Notes: a model not told the origin generated them from the letters alone. Positions 17,417 through 26,441 are shown, numbered from the stretch's first letter. The stretch: 64,000 bases of DNA from Pseudomonas sp. ADAK18 (GCF_012935695.1 NZ_CP052859.1:2831001-2895000), one strand, 5' to 3'. Numbers and translations are program-made.

Positions 17417-18331
17417 TCAACGCTGTGCGAGTAGTTGCTCCCACACCGGCGGGCTGCCGATCTGCTCGCTCAAGAAGTTGGCCAAGGCCTCCAGCTTGGG
17501 TGAGCCGCGATGAGACTGGCGGTACACCATCGAAATAGTGCCACCGCGGGGTGCAAACTCGGGCAGCACTTCCTTCAACTCGCCAGCCGCTAACGCTTCA
17601 GCGGCCAGGAACGCCGGCAGAATCGCCAGCCCCATGCCGGCCCTGACCGCCTCCATCAATTGATGGCCGTTATTGGTGCGCATCCGGCAACGTACGCGAA
17701 AGGACTCCAGAACGTCATTCACCGGTAGCGTCCACATGCCATGGGGTTCGCGGTGTACATACAACAAGCCAAAGTGGTTGGCCAGTTCTGCCGGCGCTTG
17801 CGGCGTGCCGTGGGCCGCCAGATAGGCTGGACTGGCACAGATCACATGGCGGTTGGCGGCAATGGTTTTGGCCACCAGCGAGGAGTCCGGCAATTGCCCG
17901 ATCCGGATGGCCGCATCGAAGTTTTCTTCGTGCAGATTGACGTAACGGTCATCGAACTCCACGTCCAGCCGCAACTGCGGGTAGCGCACCGCGAACGCCG
18001 CCAGGATCGGCGTCAGGTAACGAATGCTGAACGCCATCGGCGCCGACAGCCGCAAGTTACCGCGCAGGCTCGACTGGAACGCGAGCACCGCATCTTCAGC
18101 GTCTTCGACATCCGCCAGGATGCGCACGCAATGGCTGTAGAACACCTGCCCTGGTTCGGTCAGGCGCACCTGGCGCCCACGCTCGAGCAAGGTGCTGCCC
18201 AGGCGCTTCTCCAACTGCTGGAGCCGTTGACTGACCACCGACTTGGCCGTCCCCATGCGCCGGGCGGCTTCGGAAATACTACCGGTGTCGACCACCGCAA
18301 CGAAGCAGTGCATTTCAGACAGTTTGTTCAA
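17417..18331 (-). CDS. LysR-family transcriptional regulator
   Basis: A 304-aa LysR regulator of the CrgA/DmlR-like branch: MNKLSEMHCFVAVVDTGSIS, HTH around RMGTAKSVVSQRLQQLEKRL, and a LysR_substrate domain (GNLRLSAPMAF, AAIRIGQLPDSSLVAKTI). It is 119 bp upstream of the GMC and ALDH operon, same strand, and is its likely regulator. Upstream at 18371-18389 is an inverted repeat that could be an operator. Family assignment is firm; effector unknown. Confidence 0.9.
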   Translation of the reverse strand: MNKLSEMHCFVAVVDTGSISEAARRMGTAKSVVSQRLQQLEKRLGSTLLERGRQVRLTEPGQVFYSHCVRILADVEDAEDAVLAFQSSLRGNLRLSAPMAFSIRYLTPILAAFAVRYPQLRLDVEFDDRYVNLHEENFDAAIRIGQLPDSSLVAKTIAANRHVICASPAYLAAHGTPQAPAELANHFGLLYVHREPHGMWTLPVNDVLESFRVRCRMRTNNGHQLMEAVRAGMGLAILPAFLAAEALAAGELKEVLPEFAPRGGTISMVYRQSHRGSPKLEALANFLSEQIGSPPVWEQLLAQR

Positions 18332-18370
18332 GGTAGGCGTCGCTCGTATCGAAGGTTTTTACACTGGCAG

Positions 18371-18389
18371 AACTGACTGCCGGTCAGTT
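18371..18389. promoter_or_regulatory. Hairpin AACTGAC-N5-GTCAGTT
   Basis: A perfect 7-bp inverted repeat with a 5-base loop, followed on the + strand by GTTTCTT. It could be a weak terminator belonging to sequence lost at the pseudogene junction or an operator for the LysR gene 40 bp away. Confidence 0.35.
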
Positions 18390-18421
18390 GTTTCTTATAG
18401 AAATGTACCCAATATCCGATT

Positions 18422-19195
18422 GACGCAGCGCAGCTGAATCAGCGCTTCGGCCTGTTCGTCGGCCAAACCCAACTGCGGGGCGACGTCAAAGGCTTCGCCG
18501 AAGGCTTCCAGGACCGTCGCTCAGGCCGAGTCAAACTCGACGGTGACAACTTCGGCGCCTACTGGACCCTGACCGACCCGAAAATTGGCTGGTACGTTGA
18601 CCTGGTAGCCATGGGCACACGTCTGGATGGTGATAACAAATCCGACCGTGGCATGAAGATGGACAGCAAGGGTCACGCATTGGCGTTGTCTGCCGAGGCC
18701 GGCTATCCGATTGCCATATCCGAGCACTAGGTGGTGGAGCCGCAGGTGCAAGTGATCAACCAGCAGATCGACATGGACAGCCAGAATGACGGTATTTCCA
18801 AGGTCTCATTCGACTCCCAGGACTACTGGACCGGTCGGCTCGGTGCACGCCTGAAGGGGCGCTACCTGGTGCAGAACACGCCGATCGAACCCTACGTGCG
18901 GGCCAACGCCTGGCGGACTTTCGGTGGCAGTGACACGGTGACCTACGATGACGTTGACCGGATCAAGAGTGATCACAAGTCTTCCTCCGCTGATGTCGGG
19001 GTGGGTGTGGTTGCACGGTTATCGTCCACGGTCAGTGTGTACCTGGCTGCGGATTACAATACGAACCTGGACACCAACGCACTGGAGGGTGTGTGGGAAT
19101 GCTGGGGTGAGGATAAGCTGGTAAGCGCCTTCGGAGTGAACGTGCAGTCAACCCGGAGCTCATATTGTAGGCGACGCTTCCTGGACACTCTTAAC
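18422..19195 (+). pseudogene. Autotransporter beta-barrel domain remnant
   Basis: Reading from 18422 in one frame gives a typical autotransporter barrel: NQRFGLFVGQTQLRGDVKGF, FGAYWTLTDP, then VVEPQVQVINQQ and YWTGRLGARLKGRY. The passenger domain and start codon are missing. An in-frame TAG at 18728-18730 interrupts PIAISEH-VVEPQVQ where the family has Trp, consistent with a TGG to TAG change. After NALEGVWECWGEDK the expected barrel end (a strand closing in Phe/Trp) is lost. Only the part after 18731 is an open frame and is unlikely to be made. The break at about 18420 and the neighbouring AT-rich island suggest a recombination border. Confidence 0.85.
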
Positions 19196-19482
19196 GCCCT
19201 ATACCTTAGTTAGAGTGTGTAGACAAAAAACTAAACTTACCACTCCTTCTGCTTGCACAGCGTTTAAGTAATAAGAGGACTCAGCGGCTAACCATGATTG
19301 ACTGCATACCACGAGTTAAGCGCGGGTATGGCTGGCCGGGGCGCGCATGCTCGCGTGCCGACTCATGACATAATTTTGTCTACTCCCTCCACATACAGTG
19401 AGGAGTACAAAGAGCAAGGTCCGACCGAGGGGACCGCATGCAGCCATGCATAGGCTCTTATATAAACCGTGCGCCGATAGAT
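19196..19482. other. Island left border region, no gene
   Basis: About 290 bp between the autotransporter remnant and the Lrp gene. It contains a 10-bp inverted repeat, GTAGACAAAA at 19219-19228 and TTTTGTCTAC at 19374-19383, enclosing about 145 bp, and next to it a small stem, TACTCCCTC and GAGGAGTA (19381-19408). The repeat could be the ends of a small element or an operator. No tRNA or transposase was seen. Confidence 0.45.
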
Positions 19483-19980
19483 TTATTTTTTATCAAAAAG
19501 CGCATCTCCCATCAGAATAGGCACCTCGGCAATACGCCCTTTTAGTTCTTTCAGTGAAATATGTGTATGAAGCCTACTCACGCCCGGCAATTGATGCAGC
19601 TTACTGTGAAGAAGATTTGAAAAACTATCTAAGTCTTTAGACAAAACAACCAAAATATAATCTTCGAGCCCAGAGATAGAATGAAACATTACGACCTCGG
19701 GAATCTTTACCACTTCAGTCTGAAACTCTTTAACACGAACGGCGGACTGATAATCTAGTGTGATCATAACAAAAACCAAAAACCCTAGATCCACTTTCGC
19801 TCGATCTATCTCCGCGTGATAGCCCCGAATGACACCAGACGTTTCAAGCTTGTTTAATCGTCTCCAGCAAGGGGACTGGGATAGGTTCACACGGGGTGCT
19901 AGCTCCGACGTGGTCAACCGACCGTTTTCCTGAAGCTCACTCAAGACTGCCAAATCTATAGAATCCAAAGCTTCGCGCAT
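19483..19980 (-). CDS. Lrp/AsnC-family transcriptional regulator
   Basis: A 165-aa Lrp-type regulator: N-terminal HTH (DLAVLSELQENGRLTTSELA, then LSQSPCWRRLNKLE) and a RAM/ACT ligand domain ending near the C-terminus. Such proteins sense amino acids and control adjacent transporters and catabolic genes. It is divergent from the amino-acid permease at 20140, across a 159-bp AT-rich spacer that presumably holds the shared promoters. Base composition is visibly more AT-rich than the flanking catabolic genes. One of two Lrp genes bracketing the cassette; they are not close copies. Confidence 0.9.
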   Translation of the reverse strand: MREALDSIDLAVLSELQENGRLTTSELAPRVNLSQSPCWRRLNKLETSGVIRGYHAEIDRAKVDLGFLVFVMITLDYQSAVRVKEFQTEVVKIPEVVMFHSISGLEDYILVVLSKDLDSFSNLLHSKLHQLPGVSRLHTHISLKELKGRIAEVPILMGDALFDKK

Positions 19981-20139
19981 AACTTATTCCCTTGATTCGC
20001 AAAAAATTATTGTTGTATGCATATTATCAAAGCAAGGCGAATAGATCTACCGAGCGTTGTTTTTGCAGGTATACACTCGGTTTGCGAATTTCGCCAATTC
20101 GCTAATCAGTAACTACATCGACTCAAGGTAAATATAAAA

Positions 20140-21525
20140 ATGATAACTGACCAAATTGATCGGCGTGAGGCAGGCTTGCAGCGGGGACTATCCTCTAGCC
20201 AAATGAGCATGATTGCCATTGGAGGGGCCATCGGTACAGGACTATTTTTAGGGAGTGGTTACGCGACAACGACAGCAGGCCCTGCCGTCATTGTTAGCTT
20301 TGCCATTGGTGCACTTATATCAATCATGCTTATCGCATGCCTGGCAGAAATGACGGTTACTCACCCTAACGCAGGATCATTTGGTGCATGTGCTGAGCGT
20401 TACATGGGCCCTTGGGCAGGATTTGTCGTTCGATATACATATTGGGCTGGTATGGTTCTGGCAATTGGCCTAGAAATTAGCGCAGTCGACACATACGCAA
20501 GGTATTGGCTTCCAAATTCGCAGCCTGGGTTATGGGGAGCGCTCCTGGCTGTAGTTCTGGTCGGATCTAACCTTCTAAACGTGAAAGTTTTCGGTACTAT
20601 CGAATACGTATTTTCTTCAATAAAAATTGCGGCCATCATTGCTTTCATCTTGCTTGCAAGTTATGTCGTATTCTTCATGAATTTGCCTGGCGTGGGATTC
20701 CATAACTATATATCCAGCGGTGGCTTCATGCCCCATGGTTTTGCCGGCGTGTGGAATGCCACTCTGATTGCCGTTTTCAGCTACACCAGCATCGAGATGA
20801 TTGCTGTTGCTGCCGGCGAAGCCGTCGACCCTCGACGAGCTATTGTAACTGCATTCCGTGGAACTGTTATCAGGTTGGTATTGTTCTATATCCTATCAAT
20901 CTCTTTGATGCTCGCTATCGTGCCATGGCAACAAGCCGGCTCAGGGGGTAGTCCTTTTGTAAAAGTCATGGAAGTTATTAATATTCCTTGGACTGCCGGG
21001 GTACTCAATTTCATTGTACTGATCGCTGCGCTGTCAGCAATGAACAGCCTCCTGTATGTAACAACCCGGATGATGTTTAGCCTTTCCTGCGCAGGCCAGG
21101 CACCTAAGAAGCTAAGCAAACTCAATAAACGGGGCGTACCAGCCGCAGCATTGGCACTTTCCAGCGTAGGCGCTGTTGTTGGTGTAGCAATCACTGTCGT
21201 TTGGCCGAAAGAAGCATTCATCTGGATGGTGGCAGTGGTAATGTTTGCGCTGATGTTTGTCTGGGCAATGATTTTTCTTACTCATATTTTCTTTCGCAGG
21301 GCCTTGAAAAAAGATGGCCTCGAACCCGCCCTGAAAATTAAAGGATATCCAATATATACTGTCCTCGGCCTAGTACTGATGGTGTCGTTGATGGCTAGCA
21401 CCGCGATGTATAAAGACTTCCAACTTACGTTACTGACGGGCGTTCCGTTTATTATTTTTCTCAGCGCCCTATACTACCTAAAATACCGGAACAAAACGTT
21501 CGATTTAGTTGATGGCATTGCATAA
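20140..21525 (+). CDS. Amino acid permease (APC superfamily, AAT/GabP-like)
   Basis: A 461-aa inner-membrane transporter with 12 predicted membrane helices. The APC signature is clear: GLSSSQMSMIAIGGAIGTGL, then FLGSGYATTTAGPAVIVSF, and helix 6 FSYTSIEMIAVAAGEAVDPR. Related proteins import amino acids such as aromatic amino acids, GABA, proline or lysine with protons. It is the first gene of a + strand set with the aminotransferase (57 bp later) and the aldolase, so its cargo is probably the amino acid those enzymes degrade. Start ATG is preceded by AAGGTAAATATAAAA, a plausible AAGG site. Confidence 0.9.
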   Translation: MITDQIDRREAGLQRGLSSSQMSMIAIGGAIGTGLFLGSGYATTTAGPAVIVSFAIGALISIMLIACLAEMTVTHPNAGSFGACAERYMGPWAGFVVRYTYWAGMVLAIGLEISAVDTYARYWLPNSQPGLWGALLAVVLVGSNLLNVKVFGTIEYVFSSIKIAAIIAFILLASYVVFFMNLPGVGFHNYISSGGFMPHGFAGVWNATLIAVFSYTSIEMIAVAAGEAVDPRRAIVTAFRGTVIRLVLFYILSISLMLAIVPWQQAGSGGSPFVKVMEVINIPWTAGVLNFIVLIAALSAMNSLLYVTTRMMFSLSCAGQAPKKLSKLNKRGVPAAALALSSVGAVVGVAITVVWPKEAFIWMVAVVMFALMFVWAMIFLTHIFFRRALKKDGLEPALKIKGYPIYTVLGLVLMVSLMASTAMYKDFQLTLLTGVPFIIFLSALYYLKYRNKTFDLVDGIA

Positions 21526-21582
21526 CCCTTCATCCCGCCCACTGAATAAAGTTTAAAAAACAGACGACAAGGCGTTCATCAA

Positions 21583-22788
21583 ATGTTTAGAAATGTAGAG
21601 TATTATCACGGCGACCCTATCTACAGTTTGTTCGAAGAATTCGAAAAGGACCCTAGGACAGAGAAGGTCAGCCTCAGCGTAGGTGTGTACTGCAATGAAG
21701 GTGGCAGTATCCCCTACATGAAAGCGGTGCAAAGGGCAGAACATGAAATTTCCCAAGATTTCGGGCCCAGGCCTTACCTGCCGATGGAAGGGATGCATGC
21801 GTTCAGCGTAGCTGCTCAGGAGCTGATCTTCGGCAATTATCACAACAACACTGCAGGCGATCGGGTAGTGACGGTGCAGACCGTAGGTGCAACCGGTGCC
21901 GTGCGGGTAGGTGCGGATTTTCTCAAGCATAATCTGAACTGCAATAACGTTTGGATCAGTGATTTTACTTGGGAAACTCACGACGACATTTTCAAGGCAA
22001 GTGGTTATCAGGTTAACCGTTATCCTTATTATGACGTCCACACCGGCGGCGTAAACTTCAATGCGTTGATCGACTGCTTAGAAAAGCTGCCAACGCACAG
22101 TGTGGTTGTGCTGCATGCATGCGCTCACAACCCTACTGGCGCTGAACTCTCCAACACAGAGTGGGATACGCTGAGCGCTCTTGTGGCCAAGCGAGGATTG
22201 ATACCTTTCTTGGACATGGCCTATCAAGGTTTTTCCAAGTCGTTGGAAAATGACGCGTATGCACTTCGAGCGCTGTTAAATGCAGGCGCTTCGTTCCTGG
22301 TAGCAAACTCATTCTCGAAGAACTTTTCTCTTTATGGCGAGCGTGTGGGCAACCTCAGCATCGTTTGTCCAAGCGCCGCGCAGACAACAAATGTACTCGG
22401 GCAACTGAAAGCAGTCGCTCGCAGGACGTATTCGAGCCCACCTACTCACGGCGCCAGAATCATCGAGAAAGTGCTGACAACACCGGCGCTCAGAATGATC
22501 TGGGAGCAAGAACTGGACTCTATGCGCGCCCGTATTCAGTCTATGCGAACGGGTTTGTATGAACGACTTGCGGATAAAGTCGGCCATGACCGCGTGGCCT
22601 ATCTGCCCGTACAAAGCGGAATGTTCAGCTTCACCGGGCTGAATGCAGAGCAGATTAAATGGCTGCGTAACGAGAAAGCTATTTACTTGGTGGGTTCAGG
22701 ACGAATCTGTTTGGCAGGCCTTACGCCGACAAATCTGGACTATGTGGCGGAGTCGATGACTCTGGCCATGGGCCTTGGTTTTGCCTGA
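21583..22788 (+). CDS. Aromatic/aspartate-type aminotransferase (class I, PLP)
   Basis: A 401-aa PLP enzyme of the AspC/TyrB subfamily. Key residues: K246 (Schiff base) in SFSKNFSLYGERVG, N183 in HACAHNPTGA, D211 and Y214 in FLDMAYQG, R254 near the phosphate, and TWETHDDIF at 129, which resembles TyrB. It would convert an amino acid to its 2-oxo acid with 2-oxoglutarate as acceptor. Placed between the permease and the HpcH/HpaI aldolase, it likely creates the aldolase's 2-oxo-acid substrate. TyrB-like features suggest wide specificity. Sequence is AT-richer than flanking chromosomal genes. Confidence 0.9.
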   Translation: MFRNVEYYHGDPIYSLFEEFEKDPRTEKVSLSVGVYCNEGGSIPYMKAVQRAEHEISQDFGPRPYLPMEGMHAFSVAAQELIFGNYHNNTAGDRVVTVQTVGATGAVRVGADFLKHNLNCNNVWISDFTWETHDDIFKASGYQVNRYPYYDVHTGGVNFNALIDCLEKLPTHSVVVLHACAHNPTGAELSNTEWDTLSALVAKRGLIPFLDMAYQGFSKSLENDAYALRALLNAGASFLVANSFSKNFSLYGERVGNLSIVCPSAAQTTNVLGQLKAVARRTYSSPPTHGARIIEKVLTTPALRMIWEQELDSMRARIQSMRTGLYERLADKVGHDRVAYLPVQSGMFSFTGLNAEQIKWLRNEKAIYLVGSGRICLAGLTPTNLDYVAESMTLAMGLGFA

Positions 22789-22836
22789 ACTTCGTAAGTC
22801 ATGCCTCACACAGCGTGAGGATCGAGGAACTGCATT

Positions 22837-23592
22837 ATGAAAAGCACAATAAAACAGTGGGTTAGAGCAAAGCATCCCATCGCGGGCTGCTTTATTTCGA
22901 TTCCGCATCCGGCATCGGTGGAAGCCTGTGCCGTCAGTGGTATTGATTTTATATGCATTGATGCCGAGCACTCGGCAGTCGGACGCGAAACCCTGGAGAA
23001 CATGATTCGGGCTGCTGAATGCGTCCAACTGCCGGCACTCGTTCGTGTGCCCGATGCCAAGTCTGGATGGATTGGCTGGGCACTGGATTCCGGTGCAGAT
23101 GGAATCATCGTTCCACGGGTGGAGACGGAAGAAGATGCACAGCTGATCGTCAAGGCTGCCTACTATTCCCCAAAAGGCTCACGGGGGGTTGGGATTGCGC
23201 GTGGTTCAAGCTATGGCGCCGCGCTACAGTCTGATACTGAACATGCCCATGATTGCACCTGCGTTATCGTGCAAATTGAAACCTTGGAGGGCGTACGCAA
23301 CGCTCAGAAAATTATTAACGTTCCAGGTATAGATGCGGTGTTCATTGGACCATTTGATCTGGGCCTAAGTCTGCGCGTCGTGGAGGAGCATGAGCGCCCT
23401 ACCTTAGAGTCAATGATCTTGTCTATTCGGGAAATTTGTGAAGCCTCCGGCATTAACGTAGGTATTTTTATACCCACTGCAGGTGATGTAAAAAAATTCG
23501 CAGAGTTCCCCATGAAAATCATTGGAACGGATGTGATGCACCTGCAGCAAGGTCTAAAAAGCATTAGCGCAGTGTTGTCCATAACGAAATAG
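22837..23592 (+). CDS. HpcH/HpaI-family (class II) 2-oxo-acid aldolase
   Basis: A 251-aa metal-dependent aldolase of the HpcH/HpaI/RhmA/GarL family. H45 in DAEHSAVGR, R70, metal ligands E148 in VQIETLEG and D174 in FIGPFDL are all present. The family cleaves 4-hydroxy-2-oxo acids to pyruvate (or oxaloacetate-type product) and an aldehyde. The text after D174 (GLSLRVVEEHERP) differs from the usual SASLGxxGxxxHP, so specificity may be unusual. Lies 48 bp after the aminotransferase stop with a GAGGA site, so likely cotranscribed. Confidence 0.9.
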   Translation: MKSTIKQWVRAKHPIAGCFISIPHPASVEACAVSGIDFICIDAEHSAVGRETLENMIRAAECVQLPALVRVPDAKSGWIGWALDSGADGIIVPRVETEEDAQLIVKAAYYSPKGSRGVGIARGSSYGAALQSDTEHAHDCTCVIVQIETLEGVRNAQKIINVPGIDAVFIGPFDLGLSLRVVEEHERPTLESMILSIREICEASGINVGIFIPTAGDVKKFAEFPMKIIGTDVMHLQQGLKSISAVLSITK

Positions 23593-23615
23593 CCAAACCA
23601 TGGACTGGCTTGAAA

Positions 23616-23652
23616 CAGCAGCAAACGCAGCCAAACATCATGTTTGCTGCTG
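23616..23652. promoter_or_regulatory. Stem-loop CAGCAGCAAAC...GTTTGCTGCTG between aldolase and Lrp genes
   Basis: An 11-bp perfect inverted repeat; an alternative inner stem CAAAC-ATCAT-GTTTG shares the right arm. No T-run follows, so it is not a classic terminator. It may be an Lrp operator or a processing structure. Confidence 0.4.
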
Positions 23653-23705
23653 CCTCAGGTTAAAATGATACAGCGCGACCGTCGCTTAAGGGATATACCA
23701 TTAAT

Positions 23706-24194
23706 ATGAAGTTAGATTCTATCGACTTGCATATACTCCGCGTGCTGCAGCAAGACGGTAGCCTACAAAATTTTGAGTTAGCCAAGCGTGTCGATCTATC
23801 TGCGTCCCCTTGTTCACGACGCGTACGCAAACTTGAGGTCAATGGCGTCATTGAACGCTATGTTGCGGTGGTAAACCCGGACAAGATCGGAAAATCTATT
23901 ACGCTCTTTGTCCGAGTGTGGTTGAAGTCCCAAGCTGCCGAGGCGATAGAACAGTTTAGCGGGTTTGTGCAATCCCTATCAGAAGTCTTGGAGTGTCACT
24001 TGATGGCATCTGAATGTCATTTCCTGCTCAAGGTTGTAGTACCTGACTTAGAGGTATTCGGCTTATTCCAACTCGCCTGCTTAGGTAATGACCAGGGCGT
24101 TAGAAGCGTGAAGACTGAGATCCCTATGAAGATGATAAAAAGCACTACTGCGTTGCCACTGCAAATACCTAACGGGTATCACCGCTCACCCTGA
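23706..24194 (+). CDS. Lrp/AsnC-family transcriptional regulator (second of the cassette)
   Basis: A 162-aa Lrp-type regulator with HTH (IDLHILRVLQQDGSLQNFEL, then SASPCSRRVRKLE) and a C-terminal ligand domain. It closes the cassette, transcribed in the same direction as the permease, aminotransferase and aldolase genes, 113 bp behind the aldolase and beyond the stem-loop at 23616-23652. Lrp proteins can form mixed oligomers, so the two regulators might respond to related ligands, but this is speculation. After its stop about 80 bp remain before the broken ispG-like gene. Confidence 0.88.
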   Translation: MKLDSIDLHILRVLQQDGSLQNFELAKRVDLSASPCSRRVRKLEVNGVIERYVAVVNPDKIGKSITLFVRVWLKSQAAEAIEQFSGFVQSLSEVLECHLMASECHFLLKVVVPDLEVFGLFQLACLGNDQGVRSVKTEIPMKMIKSTTALPLQIPNGYHRSP

Positions 24195-24273
24195 CACGTT
24201 TGCAAAACGTCTTGACATGGGTGGTCAGTACACCAAGAGCAGCTCGTGCCCCTGAACCTCGCAAGTCCTATAG

Positions 24274-25485
24274 GTACAACGCACCGACACCGCCGACGCC
24301 CAGGCCACGGCGCGTCAGGTCGAGAGCCTGGCGTTGGCCGGCGCCGAACTGGTACGGATCACGGTCAACAGTCATGACGCCGCCGCCCAGGTCGCAAACA
24401 TTCGAGAGCTGCTGGACCGACGCAACGTCAGCGTACCGCTGGTAGGTGACTTTCACTTCAATGGTCATCGCCTGCTCGCGGCCTACCCCGAATGCGCCGA
24501 GGCGTTGGGCAAGTACCGCATCAACCCCGGCAACGTCGGCAAAGGCGCCAAGCGCGACGAGCAGTTTTGCAACATGATCGAGATCGCCTGCCGCTACGAC
24601 AAACCGGTGCGGATTGGGGTGAACTGGGGCAGCCTTGATCCCGACTTGCTCGCGCGCATGATGGACACCAACGCAATGCTCGCCCAGCCGCTGAGCGCGG
24701 ATGCGGTGATGCGCGAGGCCCTGGTGGTCTCTGCATTGGAAAACGCCTACCGCGCCATCGAAGTCGGCCTGCCGGCGGATCACATTGTGTTGTCCGCCAA
24801 GGTCAGTCATGTGCAGGACTTGATCGCGGTGTACAGCAACCTGGCCGGGCGCTGCGAGTTTCCGCTGCACCTGGGGCTAACCGAGGCGGGCATGGGTACC
24901 AAAGGTATCGTCGCCTCCTCCACCGCATTGGCGGTGCTGTTGCAGGAAGGTATCGGCGATACCTTGCGCATTTCCCTTACACCGGAGCCCAATGGTGACC
25001 GCAACCGAGAAGTGTTGGTTGCGCAACAGATTCTGCAGACCATGGGCCTGCGCGCCTTCACCCCGTCCGTAGTGGCTTGCCCAGGCTGCGGCCGTACCAC
25101 CAGCAGTCTGTTTCAGGAACTGGCGCAGCAGATCGAGGCGTTTCTGCGGGTGCAGACACCGGTCTGGAAAGGTCTGTATCCCGGTGTCGAGCATATGCAC
25201 GTGGCGGTCATGGGTTGCGTGGTGAACGGCCCCGGAGAAAGCCGGTTGGCGAATATCGGTATTTCCCTGCCGGGCGCAGGGGAAAACCCTTCAGCGCCGG
25301 TGTACATGGACGGTGAGCGTGTCGCCATCCTCAAAGGACCGGGTATTGCCCAGGACTTCACCGATTTGCTGCAAGCCTATGTGGCGGCGCATTACGGGAA
25401 GCAGGAATCAGCCAGGCTTCTGCTCGAAGGCATGCTTGAGAGAAACACGATCAGGGTGCGCAATGAGCCAGCCCACGGTGCTTGA
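24274..25485 (+). pseudogene. ispG: 5'-truncated ispG-like gene (hydroxymethylbutenyl diphosphate synthase)
   Basis: The open frame matches IspG/GcpE of the alpha/beta-proteobacterial style ([43 protein letters not shown]). The Fe-S ligands [11 protein letters not shown] and [10 protein letters not shown] are intact and the C-terminus looks normal. The frame opens at 24274 after TAG with V-Q-R-T-D-T-A-D-A, where the family has VQSMTNTDT; about the first 45-50 residues and any start codon are missing. The only start-like codon, TTG 24334, is inside the first barrel strand. So probably inactive in isoprenoid synthesis, with another ispG expected elsewhere. The break coincides with the right border of the AT-rich cassette. 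The end overlaps benR tail to tail by 35 bp. Confidence 0.8.
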
Positions 25486-26425
25486 GCGTATCGGAAGGCA
25501 ACTCGGAAAATTGCTTGCGGTAGTGCTCGGCAAAACGCCCCAGGTGCGCAAACCCATAATCCAGCGCCAACTCGGTGACATTCCTCACATTGCAGCTGGG
25601 GTCGGCCAGGCAGGCGTGCACACGTGACAACTTCTGCTCGCGGATAAACCGTTGTGGCGTGGTGGACATGTGCTTTTCGAACAGGCTGTACAAGGAGCGC
25701 ACGCTGAGTTGTGCCTGCTCGGCAAGACTCTGGACGCTGATCTCCTGTTGCAGGTTGCGAGTGATGTAATCCACCAGCCGTTCGAAGGTGCTGTTGGAAC
25801 ACGCCAGGTGTTCACGCCGTACATTGTTGCGCATCAGGGTCAGCATCTTGCTGGCCACGATCTGTGCATAGTGCTCCTGCACCCGAACCAACGCCTCCCC
25901 GTCTTCGGCTTCGGTGCAGAGGGTGGCGAGCAACGGAACGAAGGTTTTCAACTGGTCCAGTGAATAGCGCTGTTGCAGGAAACGTATGCCTTCACGCGGG
26001 TAGAGCCAGCGCTGCTCCTGGCAGATGGACTCGAGCAACTGCGTCGGCACCTTCAGAATGAATTTCTCGCAATCCTGGGAGTACGTCAGGTCCACAGGAT
26101 CATCGGGGTTGATCAACAGCAACTCCCCCGGTACCAGGTGATGGACCCCGGCGGGGCCACGCCACAGGCAGTTGCCGCGTAACAAGACCTGCAAGTGGAA
26201 GATGTCCTCCAGCGCGTGGGAGACCACGCGCACACTGGTGCCGTAGCTGATACGGCACAGGTCCAGGCTGGCAAACTTTCGGTGATTCAACCGGGCATGG
26301 GCGTCGGCCTTGCGTGGCAATTGAATGCAGTGGCTGCCGACATGCTGATTCACATAGCAGGAAACCGCATGCGGGTCGGCGTTCTTGAACACCTCGCTGC
26401 GCTCACTGAGCAGGGGCATATTCAC
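25451..26425 (-). CDS. benR: AraC/XylS-family activator, BenR-like
   Basis: A 324-aa AraC/XylS regulator. The N-terminal half is strongly BenR/XylS-like ([51 protein letters not shown]) and the C-terminal third has two HTH motifs ([20 protein letters not shown], then [16 protein letters not shown]). BenR activates the benzoate operon with benzoate as effector. GTG at 26425 is best spaced from AGAAGG; an ATG lies two codons later. In known clusters benR is upstream of benA; here it lies at the distal end, about 150 bp after benD and on the same strand, so it may be cotranscribed. The leader has a Crc-type motif. Confidence 0.88.
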   Translation of the reverse strand: MNMPLLSERSEVFKNADPHAVSCYVNQHVGSHCIQLPRKADAHARLNHRKFASLDLCRISYGTSVRVVSHALEDIFHLQVLLRGNCLWRGPAGVHHLVPGELLLINPDDPVDLTYSQDCEKFILKVPTQLLESICQEQRWLYPREGIRFLQQRYSLDQLKTFVPLLATLCTEAEDGEALVRVQEHYAQIVASKMLTLMRNNVRREHLACSNSTFERLVDYITRNLQQEISVQSLAEQAQLSVRSLYSLFEKHMSTTPQRFIREQKLSRVHACLADPSCNVRNVTELALDYGFAHLGRFAEHYRKQFSELPSDTLKHRGLAHCAP

Positions 26426-26441
26426 GGCGATCACCCTTCTA

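Noticed and set aside
18731..19213. 160-aa open frame as a small independent outer-membrane protein
   Set aside because: Its sequence continues in frame upstream of the TAG as the same autotransporter barrel, so it is a fragment of a pseudogene.
24334..25485. Treating the ispG-like frame as an intact gene starting at TTG 24334
   Set aside because: TTG falls inside a conserved N-terminal strand, coding similarity continues upstream to 24274, and no ribosome site is present, so a truncated pseudogene fits better.
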